Of a stretch of DNA of 64,000 nucleotides, positions 1 through 9,451 are shown one piece after another. Source of the stretch: Paenarthrobacter aurescens. GTDB lineage: Bacteria > Actinomycetota > Actinomycetes > Actinomycetales > Micrococcaceae. A program made the translations under genes and the position numbers. The notes under the pieces are model-generated. The model made no database searches, was not told where the DNA came from, and saw only the letters and a program-made list of their open reading frames with translations. The stretch covers positions 62,001-126,000 of the forward strand of contig NZ_JAOEFX010000011.1 in assembly GCF_025421775.1 (NCBI RefSeq). Reading direction: 5' to 3'. How positions within the stretch are numbered: position 1 is the first letter of the stretch; every line of letters begins with the position of its first letter.

Positions 1-586
1 CCTGCTGGCCGCCGCGGCCGCCGCTTTCGCCGCAGGCATCCCCGCGGCCGACATCGCCTCCTCACTCAGTTCGCAGTCAGCGGCCAGCCGCTGGCGCATG
101 GAGAGGATTGAACGCGAAGACGGCGTCACCATCATCAATGACGCCTACAACGCCAACCCCGAATCAATGCGTGCCGCATTGCGCACGCTTGCCGACCTTG
201 GACAGGGCAGAAGGACCTGGGCTGTCCTCGGAGCCATGCTGGAGCTGGGGGAGGATTCCATCCGCGAGCACACGGCAGTGGGGACGCAGGTAGTCCGGCT
301 GAACATCTCCAGGCTTGTGGTGGTGGGGCGTGAGGCACGCGCACTCTACGTCTCGGCCATCCAGGAAGGTTCCTGGGGCGACGAATGTTCGTTCGCCGAG
401 ACGGTGGAGGAAGCGTACGAGCTCCTCCAAAACGAACTCGAACCTGGTGACCTGGTGTTGTTCAAGTCCTCCAACGGCGTAGGGCTACGGCATTTGGGTG
501 ATCGGATAGCATTACCTCCACGGGCCGAGCCCACCGGAGACAACGCGGCTGAAGCTGCCGCAAGCGAAGGGAACGAGCTGCTGTGA
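1..586 (+). CDS. murF: MurF, UDP-MurNAc-tripeptide--D-Ala-D-Ala ligase (3' part)
   Basis: This is the C-terminal 194 residues of MurF; the gene begins before the window and the frame is open from base 2. MurF adds D-Ala-D-Ala to UDP-MurNAc-tripeptide in the cytoplasm, the last soluble step before the lipid-linked stages. The visible part contains the Mur-ligase C-terminal domain signature DAYNANPESM (about residue 47 of the fragment). The stop overlaps the GTG start of mraY by 4 bp, so translation is probably coupled. The position directly before mraY-murD is the standard dcw order and supports the call. ATP-binding and central domains lie outside the window. Confidence 0.95.
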   Translation, partial: LLAAAAAAFAAGIPAADIASSLSSQSAASRWRMERIEREDGVTIINDAYNANPESMRAALRTLADLGQGRRTWAVLGAMLELGEDSIREHTAVGTQVVRLNISRLVVVGREARALYVSAIQEGSWGDECSFAETVEEAYELLQNELEPGDLVLFKSSNGVGLRHLGDRIALPPRAEPTGDNAAEAAASEGNELL

Positions 587-1692
587 TTGCACTTTTGATC
601 GGCGCCGGCGTCGCCCTTCTGGTGGCCCTGATCGGGACGCCCCTGTTCATCAGGTTCCTCGTGGCCAAGAGCTACGGGCAATTCATCCGCGACGACGGTC
701 CGACGTCGCACCACACCAAGCGCGGTACACCCACCATGGGCGGAACCGTGGTGGTGGCGGCCGTCCTCATCAGTTACTTCGTGACGCACTTGATCATGTG
801 GATGATGAACCCGAAGTCTCCGGGGCCGTCCGCGTCCGGGCTCTTGCTCCTGTTCCTCATGGTGGGCATGGGCTTTGTGGGCTTCCTCGACGACTACATC
901 AAGATCTCCAATAAGCGCAGCCTGGGCCTGAACGCGCGCGCCAAGCTGATCCTGCAGGCTGCAGTGGGCATCATCTTCGCTGTTCTGGTCCTGCAATTCC
1001 CCAATGAGGACGGGCTTCGGCCTGCATCGACGCAGATCTCGCTGGTTCGGGACATCCCTTGGTTGGACCTCGCTTTTGGCGGAACTGTTCTCGGTGCGAT
1101 CCTCTTTATTGTTTGGTCGAACCTGATCATCACGGCAGCCACGAACGGCGTGAACCTGACCGACGGCCTGGATGGTCTGGCGGCAGGCGCGTCCATCATG
1201 GTCTTTGGTGCCTACACCATCATGGGAATCTGGCAGAACAACCAGGCCTGCGGATCACCGCGGGAAGCCGGCAGCGGCTGCTACCAGGTTCGTGACCCCA
1301 TGGACCTGGCACTGCTGGCAGCGATCCTCAGTGCAGCCCTTGTGGGCTTCCTGTGGTGGAATACTTCGCCGGCCAAGATCTTCATGGGTGACACCGGTTC
1401 CCTGGCGATCGGAGGCGCGGTTGCGGCCTTCGCCATCCTCTCGCGCACCGAACTCCTGCTGGCCTTCATCGGTGGCCTTTTTGTGCTGATCACCCTTTCA
1501 GTCATCATCCAGGTGGGCTTCTTCAAGCTCAGCGGCGGCAAACGTGTTTTCAAGATGGCGCCGCTTCAGCACCACTTTGAACTGAAGGGCTGGGCGGAAG
1601 TCACCGTGGTGGTCCGGTTCTGGATACTTGCCGGGCTCTTCGTGGCGGCCGGCCTTGGAATTTTCTACGCTGAATGGGTGGTACTGCTGTGA
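583..1692 (+). CDS. mraY: MraY, phospho-MurNAc-pentapeptide transferase
   Basis: MraY (369 aa, usual length) transfers phospho-MurNAc-pentapeptide from UDP to undecaprenyl phosphate at the cytoplasmic membrane, making lipid I. The sequence shows about ten hydrophobic helices and the family motifs: FLDDY near residue 105, NGVNLTDGLDGLA around 188-200, MGDTGS near 267, and the C-terminal FKMAPLQHHFELKG around 325-338. The GTG start lies inside the murF stop (GTGA overlap), and its own TGA overlaps the preferred murD start, so these genes are translationally coupled. Confidence 0.97.
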   Translation: MIALLIGAGVALLVALIGTPLFIRFLVAKSYGQFIRDDGPTSHHTKRGTPTMGGTVVVAAVLISYFVTHLIMWMMNPKSPGPSASGLLLLFLMVGMGFVGFLDDYIKISNKRSLGLNARAKLILQAAVGIIFAVLVLQFPNEDGLRPASTQISLVRDIPWLDLAFGGTVLGAILFIVWSNLIITAATNGVNLTDGLDGLAAGASIMVFGAYTIMGIWQNNQACGSPREAGSGCYQVRDPMDLALLAAILSAALVGFLWWNTSPAKIFMGDTGSLAIGGAVAAFAILSRTELLLAFIGGLFVLITLSVIIQVGFFKLSGGKRVFKMAPLQHHFELKGWAEVTVVVRFWILAGLFVAAGLGIFYAEWVVLL

Positions 1693-3263
1693 ATGGAAGC
1701 CCGGAGACAACACCGTCGGCCTCTGACAGGCTTACGGAACTCACCAGCTGGGATGCTGACTGGAGTGGCCTGCGGGTGGTGGTAACGGGAATCGGCGTTT
1801 CCGGCTTCTCGGCCGCCGATACCCTGATCGAACTCGGTGCCAAGGTCATAGTGGTTGACGCTGCCACTACACCCAAGGCCAAGGCCCAAGCGGACACCCT
1901 GAAAATCGTAGGTGCCGTTGATGTGCTGTTGGGCGAAGAAGCCGTCACAGCCCTTCCCCTGATCGACGGCGCTATGCCCGAACTGGTGGTCACCTCGCCC
2001 GGCTGGCGGCCTGACCAGGCCCTGCTGGCTGCTGCCAAGCGTAAGCACATCCCGGTGTGGGGCGATGTGGAGCTTGCCTGGCGCCTCCGGGTCCGAAAGG
2101 GACGAAAGACCGCGGACTGGCTCACGATTACCGGCACCAACGGCAAGACCACCACTGTGGGCATGACCGAATCCATGTTGCAGGCAGCCGGGCTCAAGGC
2201 CATCGCGGTGGGCAACGTCGGAACGCCCATCCTTGACGCCCTTCGGGACCCCGTGGACTACGATGCGTTCGCCGTTGAGCTCTCCAGCTTCCAGTTGCAT
2301 TGGAGCCAGTCTTTGTCACCCGTGGCAAGCGTCTGCCTCAATGTCGCTGAAGACCACGTCGACTGGCACGGGTCCTATGCCTCGTACCTTGCGGACAAGG
2401 CCAGGGTGTATGAGAACACCCAGAAGGCCGCCATCTACAACGCCGAACAGATCGAAACCGAACGCATGGTGGAGAACGCCGACGTCGTGGAAGGATGCCG
2501 TGCCATCGGGTTCACCACCAACACTCCGGCCGTCAGCATGGTGGGCGTGGTGGATGGACTGCTGGTTGACCGGGCCTTCATTGCTGAGCGTAAAGACTCC
2601 GCAGCGGAGCTCGCCGCGATGTCCGACCTTGGACCGGTGGCACCGCGCCACATGGTGGCCAACGCCCTGGCCGCCGCAGCATTGGTCCGCGCCTACGGGA
2701 TTGAGCCAGCAGCGGTAAAGCAGGGCTTGGCGAACTACCTCCCGGGCGCCCACCGCATCCAGTTGGTGGCCAGCCATCATGACATCCTGTGGATCAATGA
2801 CTCCAAAGCCACGAACCCGCACGCCGCATCTGCCGCGCTTTCGGCTTTCCAACAGGTTGTGTGGATCGCGGGCGGTCTCTCGAAGGGCGTCAACTATGAC
2901 GACCTTGTCAAGGAACATGCACGCAGGCTGAAGGCTGTTGTGCTCATTGGCACCGACACTGAGTCGCTGGAAGGCTCGCTCCAGCGACACGCGCCGGATG
3001 TCCCCGTGATAGCGCAAGCCAAGGGCGACACTGAAAAGGTGCAGACCGGAGCCGGCAACGCCGCTTCGCCTATTTACGGCGAGGCCATCATGGCCCAGGC
3101 CGTGGCGTCCGCGGCCAAACTGGCAACCTCAGGCGACACCGTCCTGATGGCACCCGCGGCTGCATCCATGGATCAGTTCTCTTCCTATGCTCACCGTGGC
3201 GACGCTTTCGTCCAGGCAGTTCGCGAGCTTGTGGAAGGGCAGGCACCGACCACCGAGGAGTAA
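1689..3263 (+). CDS. murD: MurD, UDP-MurNAc-L-alanine--D-glutamate ligase
   Basis: MurD (about 524 aa) adds D-glutamate to UDP-MurNAc-L-Ala in the cytoplasm. It has the N-terminal nucleotide-binding region (VTGIGVSGFSAADTL), the Mur-ligase P-loop TGTNGKTTT in the middle, and the C-terminal domain signature NDSKATNPHAA. I prefer the GTG at 1689, which overlaps the mraY stop by 4 bp as elsewhere in this cluster. An in-frame ATG at 1674 would add five residues and overlap mraY by 19 bp. It is followed by a GAGGAG ribosome site and ftsW 2 bp later. Confidence 0.95.
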   Translation: MNGSPETTPSASDRLTELTSWDADWSGLRVVVTGIGVSGFSAADTLIELGAKVIVVDAATTPKAKAQADTLKIVGAVDVLLGEEAVTALPLIDGAMPELVVTSPGWRPDQALLAAAKRKHIPVWGDVELAWRLRVRKGRKTADWLTITGTNGKTTTVGMTESMLQAAGLKAIAVGNVGTPILDALRDPVDYDAFAVELSSFQLHWSQSLSPVASVCLNVAEDHVDWHGSYASYLADKARVYENTQKAAIYNAEQIETERMVENADVVEGCRAIGFTTNTPAVSMVGVVDGLLVDRAFIAERKDSAAELAAMSDLGPVAPRHMVANALAAAALVRAYGIEPAAVKQGLANYLPGAHRIQLVASHHDILWINDSKATNPHAASAALSAFQQVVWIAGGLSKGVNYDDLVKEHARRLKAVVLIGTDTESLEGSLQRHAPDVPVIAQAKGDTEKVQTGAGNAASPIYGEAIMAQAVASAAKLATSGDTVLMAPAAASMDQFSSYAHRGDAFVQAVRELVEGQAPTTEE

Positions 3264-3265
3264 CA

Positions 3266-4567
3266 ATGGTCAGCACGCCCACCCGCACCCGCGGCAAAGA
3301 GCCGCGGGACGGGAAGCCCAAGGTTCCGGCGCCCGCGCGCAGGAAGCCTTCCGGGCTCCGTGGACACCTGCGCGGCTTCTGGGACAGCCTTGAAGGCAAG
3401 AGCAAGGCCCCCAACAGCTCCACGTATTACCTCATCCTTGGCTGTGCCCTCGCGTTGACCGCGATCGGCATCATGATGGTTCTCTCGGCCTCAAGTGTGG
3501 AAGCGATCTCCGAGGGCAAATCGCCGTACGCGGACGCTTTGAAGCAGGCGATGTTTGGCGTTGTCGGTCTGATTGGAATGTATGTCATTTCGCGGACCAA
3601 CGTGAACTGGATGAAAAGCTTGTCCTGGTGGGCCCTCGGTGGGGTGGTGGTCCTTCTGGCCCTGGTCCAGGTCATGGGCAACACCGTCAACGGCAACAAG
3701 AACTGGATCGACATCGGAGGGATAACCCTCCAACCTTCCGAGATGGCCAAGCTGGTCCTCTGCATCTGGATCGCGGCTGTTCTTGCGCGCAAGCAGAAAC
3801 TCCTTCACCGCTGGTGGCACGTCATCATTCCCGTAGTACCCGGAGCCGGCATGGTCATCGCCTTGGTGATGCTGGGCAACGACCTCGGGACTGTCATAGT
3901 CATCGCAGCCATCACGGCTGCGGGACTTTACTTTGCGGGTGTGCCCGGGCGGATGCTTGCCATCGCCGGCATCATTGGAGCTGTGGGTGCCGTGCTGGGG
4001 ACGGTCAGCAGTACCAACAGAATCTGCCGCATCACCTCCTGGCTCGGAACGGCGTCCCAGACGTGTACCGACCAGTTCGACTTCGATTTCCAATCAACCA
4101 ACGGCATGTACGGCCTGGCGCAGGGGAGTTGGACAGGGCTGGGCCTTGGCCAAAGCCGGCAGAAGTACAACTGGCTTCCGGAAGCCCATAACGACTTCAT
4201 CTTCGCCATCATCGGGGAAGAGCTCGGTCTCGTTGGCACTTTGGTGGTTTTGGTATTGTTCGCCATTCTCGGCATCGCCATCTTCCGCGTGGTGGTCAGG
4301 CAGACAGACCCGTTCCAGCGAACGTTGGCAGGCGGCATCATGGTGTGGCTGCTTGGCCAGGCAAGCATGAACATGGCGGTCGTGACGCAGCTTCTCCCCG
4401 TCGTGGGTGTACCGCTTCCCTTCATCTCCTATGGTGGTTCGGCACTGATCATGTCGCTCTGCGGTATCGGCGTAGTCTTGTCATTGGCCAGGGGCCAATT
4501 GCCGCCCCAGCAGCGCCCCCGGTTCCTGCCGCGCCGTTCTCCGAAAACCGCACGAAAGCGTACTTAG
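3266..4567 (+). CDS. ftsW: FtsW, SEDS-family septal peptidoglycan glycosyltransferase
   Basis: FtsW (433 aa) is the polytopic SEDS protein that polymerises lipid II at the septum with a cognate class B PBP. A basic cytoplasmic tail of about 45 residues precedes roughly ten membrane segments. Family motifs are visible: NGNKNWIDIGGITLQPSE around 136-153, the LPEAHNDFIFA region near 305, and the C-terminal VGVPLPFISYGGSAL. The ATG is preceded by GAGGAG (3255-3260), only 2 bp after the murD stop. The C-terminus is short and basic. In a dcw context it is FtsW rather than the paralogue RodA. Confidence 0.95.
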   Translation: MVSTPTRTRGKEPRDGKPKVPAPARRKPSGLRGHLRGFWDSLEGKSKAPNSSTYYLILGCALALTAIGIMMVLSASSVEAISEGKSPYADALKQAMFGVVGLIGMYVISRTNVNWMKSLSWWALGGVVVLLALVQVMGNTVNGNKNWIDIGGITLQPSEMAKLVLCIWIAAVLARKQKLLHRWWHVIIPVVPGAGMVIALVMLGNDLGTVIVIAAITAAGLYFAGVPGRMLAIAGIIGAVGAVLGTVSSTNRICRITSWLGTASQTCTDQFDFDFQSTNGMYGLAQGSWTGLGLGQSRQKYNWLPEAHNDFIFAIIGEELGLVGTLVVLVLFAILGIAIFRVVVRQTDPFQRTLAGGIMVWLLGQASMNMAVVTQLLPVVGVPLPFISYGGSALIMSLCGIGVVLSLARGQLPPQQRPRFLPRRSPKTARKRT

Positions 4568-4573
4568 CACTTC

Positions 4574-5692
4574 ATGACTTCTGACTCCCGCAACGCGTCC
4601 AAGCCCTTGTCTGTCGTCCTTGCCGGCGGCGGTACAGCCGGGCACGTGAGCCCACTGCTGGCTATTGCCGATGCCATCAAGGACAAGCGGCCGGACGCTG
4701 CCATCCTGGCTGTAGGCACGCCGTCGGGCATGGAAACGCGTCTCATACCGGCGGCCGGATACCAGCTCGCCACTATTGATCGTGTTCCCTTTCCCCGCCG
4801 TCCGTCGGTTGACCTGGTCAAGCTTCCCGGCCGGTTGAGGGGAGCGGTCCGTCAGGCCCGCAGCATCCTTGAGGATGCGCAGGCTGATGTCCTGGTGGGT
4901 GTGGGGGGTTACGTCTGTACGCCGATGTACCTCGCCGCACGGAAACTCGGTATCCCCATTGTGATCCATGAGGCCAACATGAAGGCCGGCCTGGCCAATC
5001 GCGTCGGTGCCCGTTTCAGCAGTCATGTTGCGGTGGCGTTCGCCGGTACCCGGCTGCGGGGTGCGCGCCACGTTGGCATGCCCATGCGGCGCGCCATCTC
5101 GGGACTCCAGCGGGCAACGGCGGCTCCTGCTGCCAAAGCGTCCTTGGGCCTGGCTCCCGATCGCCCCGCGTTGATCGTCACCGGTGGCTCATCCGGCGCA
5201 TTGAGCATCAATCGTTCAGTTACTGCTGCCTTGCCTGCACTGGCGGCCGCCGGGATCCAGACCCTGCACATCACGGGTACCGGCAAGGCGGTCCTTAACA
5301 ACGACGGCGGCCTGCTTTCCGCCGATGGTTACCGACAGGTTGAGTACGTGGATGGGATGGAGAATGTCTACGCAGCTGCCGATGTCCTCCTTGCCCGCGC
5401 CGGCGCCGGAACGGTCAGCGAAGTGGCAGCGGTGGGACTGCCCGCTGTGTTTGTGCCCCTGCCCATCGGTAACGGCGAGCAGGCACTGAATGCTGCGCCG
5501 TTGGTCGATGCAGGTGGCGCAGTCCTGGTTGATGACAAGGACCTCAGCCCGGAGTGGATCGAGCAGGAGCTCATTCCGCTCCTGACGGACCAAGCCAGGC
5601 TCCTCGACATGGCCCGTAAGACCGAAGCCCTTGGTATCAGAAACGCCGATCAGCGCATGGCTGATCTTGTCTTGGAAGCGGTATCCGCATGA
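4574..5692 (+). CDS. murG: MurG, lipid II-forming N-acetylglucosaminyltransferase
   Basis: MurG (372 aa) adds GlcNAc from UDP-GlcNAc to lipid I on the inner membrane face, giving lipid II. It is a two-domain GT-B enzyme. The Gly-rich loop GGGTAGHVSPLLA (about residue 15) is the lipid-substrate loop, and the donor-site segment appears as ARAGAGTVSEVAAVG (about residue 272). The ATG lies 6 bp after ftsW and the 3' end overlaps murC by 4 bp (ATGA). No strong Shine-Dalgarno is visible, which fits coupling to ftsW. Confidence 0.96.
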   Translation: MTSDSRNASKPLSVVLAGGGTAGHVSPLLAIADAIKDKRPDAAILAVGTPSGMETRLIPAAGYQLATIDRVPFPRRPSVDLVKLPGRLRGAVRQARSILEDAQADVLVGVGGYVCTPMYLAARKLGIPIVIHEANMKAGLANRVGARFSSHVAVAFAGTRLRGARHVGMPMRRAISGLQRATAAPAAKASLGLAPDRPALIVTGGSSGALSINRSVTAALPALAAAGIQTLHITGTGKAVLNNDGGLLSADGYRQVEYVDGMENVYAAADVLLARAGAGTVSEVAAVGLPAVFVPLPIGNGEQALNAAPLVDAGGAVLVDDKDLSPEWIEQELIPLLTDQARLLDMARKTEALGIRNADQRMADLVLEAVSA

Positions 5693-7059
5693 CCACCAGC
5701 ATCGCCCCCCTCGAGTCCCTCGGCCGCGTCCACTTCATCGGCATCGGCGGGGTTGGCATGTCCGCCGTGGCCCGCATTATGGTAGCCCGCGGTGTTCCTG
5801 TCAGCGGCAGTGACGCCAAGGACTTGCCTGTCATGCACGATCTCTCGTCCGCCGGGGCGCGCATCGCCGTGGGATATGACGCAGTGAACCTGGGCGACGC
5901 GCAGACGATCGTGGCCGGGTCGGCCATCCGCGCCGACAATCCGGAGCTGACGGCGGCGCGGACTGCCGGACTGCCCGTGCTGCACCGATCCGAAGCGTTG
6001 GCCGCCACCATGGCCAGCCACCGGGTGGTCACCGTTGCGGGGACGCACGGCAAGTCCACCACCACCTCGATGGTTGCTGTCCTGCTCAAGGAAGCCGGCT
6101 TGGATCCTTCCTTCGCCATTGGCGCGAATGTGCCGGCACTGGGCGTCAATGCAGCGCACGGGGAATCAGACATTTTCGTTGCCGAGGCCGATGAATCGGA
6201 TGGTTCGTTCCTCAACTACAGGCCGCTGATCGCCGTCGTAACCAATGTCGAGGCCGACCACCTCGATCACTATGGGACGCCGGAGGCCGTCTTCGCCTCC
6301 TTCGATGACTTCGCGGCCCTGCTGCCGGCTGATGGCGTTTTGCTGGCTTGCGCCGATGACGCCGGCGCCCGTGCCCTGGCAAACCGTACTGCTTCCAAGG
6401 GAACCACCCGGGTACTGACGTATGGAACAGCGGACGACGCCGACATCCGGCTTCATGACGGCGGTCCAGGCGACGTCTCGGTGGCGATTGGCGCCGACGT
6501 CCACAGGGTGCAATTGCAGGTGCCTGGCCGGCACAATGCCCTGAACGCAGCAGCTGCGTTTGCGGTCGCCGTCGAGCTGGGCGTGGCACCGGCGGCTGCA
6601 GCGGCAGCCTTGGGCCACTTCACCGGCGCGTCAAGGCGCTTTGAGCTCAAAGGGCAGGGCAGGGGAGTGCGGGTCTATGACGACTACGCCCACCACCCCA
6701 CGGAGGTCCGTGCGGCGCTGTCTGCAGCGCGCTCAGTGGCTGCCGGTAACAAGGTGCACGTTCTGTTCCAGCCGCACCTGTTTTCCCGGACACGTGAATT
6801 CGCCAGTGACTTTGCCGCGGCTTTGGACGCGGCGGACACGGCCTTGGTCCTGGACATCTACCCGGCACGCGAAGATCCGATTCCCGGCGTCACAAGCGCC
6901 CTGATCGCCGACCAGCTGTCCACTGGCAGACTTGTTTCGGCGGGCGAAGCCGTGGACGCTGTCCTTGCCGTGGCCGGCGAAGGGGATGTCGTCCTGACTG
7001 CCGGGGCGGGCGACGTCACTGCCTACGGGCCAGTGATCGTGGAGGCGTTGGGTGGCTAG
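5689..7059 (+). CDS. murC: MurC, UDP-MurNAc--L-alanine ligase
   Basis: MurC (456 aa) commits UDP-MurNAc to stem-peptide synthesis by adding L-Ala. It shows the N-terminal HFIGIGGVGMSA Rossmann motif, the P-loop VAGTHGKSTTTSM near residue 115, the EADESDGSF catalytic segment near 165 and VYDDYAHHPTEV in the C-terminal domain. The start overlaps murG (ATGA) and the end overlaps ftsQ by 8 bp, placing it firmly in the dcw operon. Confidence 0.97.
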   Translation: MTTSIAPLESLGRVHFIGIGGVGMSAVARIMVARGVPVSGSDAKDLPVMHDLSSAGARIAVGYDAVNLGDAQTIVAGSAIRADNPELTAARTAGLPVLHRSEALAATMASHRVVTVAGTHGKSTTTSMVAVLLKEAGLDPSFAIGANVPALGVNAAHGESDIFVAEADESDGSFLNYRPLIAVVTNVEADHLDHYGTPEAVFASFDDFAALLPADGVLLACADDAGARALANRTASKGTTRVLTYGTADDADIRLHDGGPGDVSVAIGADVHRVQLQVPGRHNALNAAAAFAVAVELGVAPAAAAAALGHFTGASRRFELKGQGRGVRVYDDYAHHPTEVRAALSAARSVAAGNKVHVLFQPHLFSRTREFASDFAAALDAADTALVLDIYPAREDPIPGVTSALIADQLSTGRLVSAGEAVDAVLAVAGEGDVVLTAGAGDVTAYGPVIVEALGG

Positions 7060-7990
7060 CACCCGGAAGCCGACGTATAAACCGGGAACGGATGCCCGTC
7101 CGTCCGCTGCAGCGCGGGTGGCCGGAACGAAGGCAACGCCCGGCCCAGGCTCAGGCGGGGACGCTTCGGGCGTTATCAGCGCACAGCGGTCCATCGATCC
7201 TGAAGTGAATCGGATTTCCGCCACCACGCCGGATACGGCCAGGAAATCCGGAAAAGCCCCGGCAGCGGACAATGTCATCGTCTTTCCGGAACCGAAGGGC
7301 CGCCGCCGGCGCAGGGTAGTGGTGTGGACGCTTTCCGTTGTGGCCGCCTTGGTTGCGGCGCTGATGACAGGTGCGGTGTTCTCGCCGGTCCTGGCAGTCC
7401 GGACCATCACGGTGGACGGCACTTCCTTGTTGACTCCGGAGGCCGTGCAAGGGGCCCTGTCGGGCCTTGAAGGCAAGCCGCTGCCGCAGGTCAGTGAGCA
7501 GGAAATCAATGAGCTCCTGAAGCCGCTTGTCCAGGTCCGCTCGGCCACCATGGAGGCCCGGCCTCCGGCGGAGTTGCTGGTACATGTCAACGAACGTGTT
7601 CCTGTAGCGCTTTTGAAGCAGGGGGACGCGTACGTGATGGTCGATGTGGACGGCGTTCAGCTCGGGGTCACCAAGGACCAGTCCGCGGTCGCACTGCCAT
7701 TGATCGACGCGGGCGCCGGGGCAACCAACACCGGGCTGTTCAAGGCCATCGCCGCCGTTCTGGATACCCTTCCCGCGGACGTCCTGGCCAGGATGTCCAC
7801 CGCTTCGGCAGCGTCTGCGGACGCAGTGGAGCTGAAATTGGTGGATGGAAAGACGGTAGTGTGGGGCAATGCCGAGGACAGGGAGCTCAAGGCGAAGGCA
7901 CTCGAAGCGCTGCTCAAGATGCCTGCGGACCCGAAGGTTCCCGTGAGCGTGTACGACGTCAGTGTTCCTCGGCACCCATTTACAAAGTAA
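7052..7990 (+). CDS. ftsQ: FtsQ/DivIB-type cell division protein
   Basis: FtsQ (312 aa) is the bitopic divisome scaffold protein. It has a long Ala/Pro/basic cytoplasmic tail (residues 1-88) ending in RRRRR, one membrane helix at about 89-111, a POTRA domain at about 114-183 (VRTITVDGTSLLTPEAVQ onward), and a C-terminal FtsQ beta domain. The GTG start at 7052 overlaps murC by 8 bp. The long cytoplasmic tail is typical of actinobacterial FtsQ. No ftsA follows, as expected for this phylum. Confidence 0.9.
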   Translation: MASTRKPTYKPGTDARPSAAARVAGTKATPGPGSGGDASGVISAQRSIDPEVNRISATTPDTARKSGKAPAADNVIVFPEPKGRRRRRVVVWTLSVVAALVAALMTGAVFSPVLAVRTITVDGTSLLTPEAVQGALSGLEGKPLPQVSEQEINELLKPLVQVRSATMEARPPAELLVHVNERVPVALLKQGDAYVMVDVDGVQLGVTKDQSAVALPLIDAGAGATNTGLFKAIAAVLDTLPADVLARMSTASAASADAVELKLVDGKTVVWGNAEDRELKAKALEALLKMPADPKVPVSVYDVSVPRHPFTK

Positions 7991-8107
7991 GCAGCTTTAG
8001 AAAGTAACCTGCGGCCGGCGGTGGCCTTATTTCGGGACAATCACACGACACGCGCAAGCGGAGATTGCATGTGGGAACCATAGGAAATACCGTCGCAGTA
8101 GAGTTAC

Positions 8108-8139
8108 TTGACATAACTATAACCTTCAACTAGAGGGTT
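8108..8139 (+). promoter_or_regulatory. Putative ftsZ promoter with inverted repeat
   Basis: The 215-bp ftsQ-ftsZ gap contains TTGACA (8108-8113), a 17-bp spacer and TAGAGG (8131-8136). An imperfect inverted repeat, AACCTTC / GAGGGTT (8121-8127 and 8133-8139, one G-T pair), spans the downstream part. The -35 is perfect and the -10 is weak. A dedicated ftsZ promoter inside the dcw cluster is common in actinobacteria; a role for the inverted repeat is inference. Confidence 0.5.
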
Positions 8140-8205
8140 AAGGTCCAAGAATTCAAGTTGGACTCGATCAGTTTCGCTATAGGACACAAGCAAGGGGCAC
8201 GAAAC

Positions 8206-9426
8206 GTGGCAGCACCGCAGAATTACTTGGCCGTCATCAAGGTCGTCGGCATCGGCGGCGGTGGCGTGAACGCAGTCAACCGCATGATCGAGGTCGGCCT
8301 TCGGGGCGTCGAGTTCATCGCCATCAATACTGACGCGCAAGCGCTGTTGATGAGCGACGCCGACGTCAAGCTTGACGTTGGTCGTGAACTCACGCGCGGC
8401 CTTGGCGCCGGCGCAAACCCCGAAGTCGGCAAGCAGGCCGCAGAAGATCACGCTGATGAGATCGAAGAAGTTCTCCGCGGTGCTGACATGGTCTTCGTCA
8501 CGGCCGGCGAAGGCGGTGGCACCGGAACTGGCGGCGCCCCGGTAGTCGCGCGCATCGCCCGCTCCCTGGGTGCGCTCACCATTGGTGTGGTGACGCGTCC
8601 GTTCACCTTCGAGGGCCGTCGTCGTGCAGGATCAGCGGAGGCAGGCATCGACGCCCTCCGCGACGAAGTGGACACCCTGATCGTCATCCCCAACGATCGC
8701 CTCTTGTCCATCAGCGATCGCAACGTCTCCGTCCTGGACGCTTTCCGTTCCGCAGACCAGGTGCTTCTCTCGGGTGTCCAGGGCATCACGGACCTCATCA
8801 CCACTCCCGGCCTGATCAACCTCGACTTTGCTGACGTTAAGTCCGTCATGCAAGGTGCGGGTTCGGCCCTGATGGGCATCGGGTCCGCCCGTGGCGAAGA
8901 CCGCGCAGTCAAGGCCGCCGAACTGGCCATCGCCTCCCCGCTCCTGGAAGCTTCCATTGACGGTGCCCACGGCGTCCTGCTCTCCATTCAGGGTGGCTCG
9001 GATCTGGGCTTGTTCGAAATCAACGAGGCCGCCCGCCTGGTGCAGGAAGTGGCCCACCCCGAGGCAAACATCATCTTCGGTGCCGTCATTGACGATGCCT
9101 TGGGCGACGAAGCACGTGTGACAGTCATTGCCGCTGGATTCGACGACGTCAAGGCAACGTCGCCCTCCATGGACCAGTCGCGTCCGGCCCAGAACCCTGT
9201 GCCCTCGGATCGTCCGGCTGCGCCGAGCAGCGCACCGTCCAGTGCTGCTGCACCGCAGCACGCTACGGCCGGCATCGGTGCTGCAGGCCTGAGTAACTGG
9301 GGCCAGCAACGCCCGTCCGCCCTGCCCGCTGACTCCGGCTTCGACGTCGACCTCCCGGCGGTAGTGGAGCCCGATCTTTCGGGCAGCCGTTCGGACGACC
9401 TCGACGTCCCCGATTTCCTGAAGTAA
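8206..9426 (+). CDS. ftsZ: FtsZ, tubulin-like cell division GTPase
   Basis: FtsZ (406 aa) polymerises into the Z-ring that recruits the divisome. The start is GTG at 8206 giving MAAPQNYLAVIKVVG, the usual actinobacterial N-terminus, with AAGGGG 8 bp upstream; the frame is open further upstream but that part is not FtsZ-like. Signatures are GGGGVN near residue 17, the tubulin motif GGGTGTGGAP near 104, and NLDFADVKSVM in the T7 loop region. The last ~80 residues are a Pro/Ala/Ser-rich linker ending in DDLDVPDFLK, the conserved tail that binds partners such as SepF. Confidence 0.98.
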   Translation: MAAPQNYLAVIKVVGIGGGGVNAVNRMIEVGLRGVEFIAINTDAQALLMSDADVKLDVGRELTRGLGAGANPEVGKQAAEDHADEIEEVLRGADMVFVTAGEGGGTGTGGAPVVARIARSLGALTIGVVTRPFTFEGRRRAGSAEAGIDALRDEVDTLIVIPNDRLLSISDRNVSVLDAFRSADQVLLSGVQGITDLITTPGLINLDFADVKSVMQGAGSALMGIGSARGEDRAVKAAELAIASPLLEASIDGAHGVLLSIQGGSDLGLFEINEAARLVQEVAHPEANIIFGAVIDDALGDEARVTVIAAGFDDVKATSPSMDQSRPAQNPVPSDRPAAPSSAPSSAAAPQHATAGIGAAGLSNWGQQRPSALPADSGFDVDLPAVVEPDLSGSRSDDLDVPDFLK

Positions 9427-9451
9427 GCCGCGTCAGGAGAGTCCGTACCTG

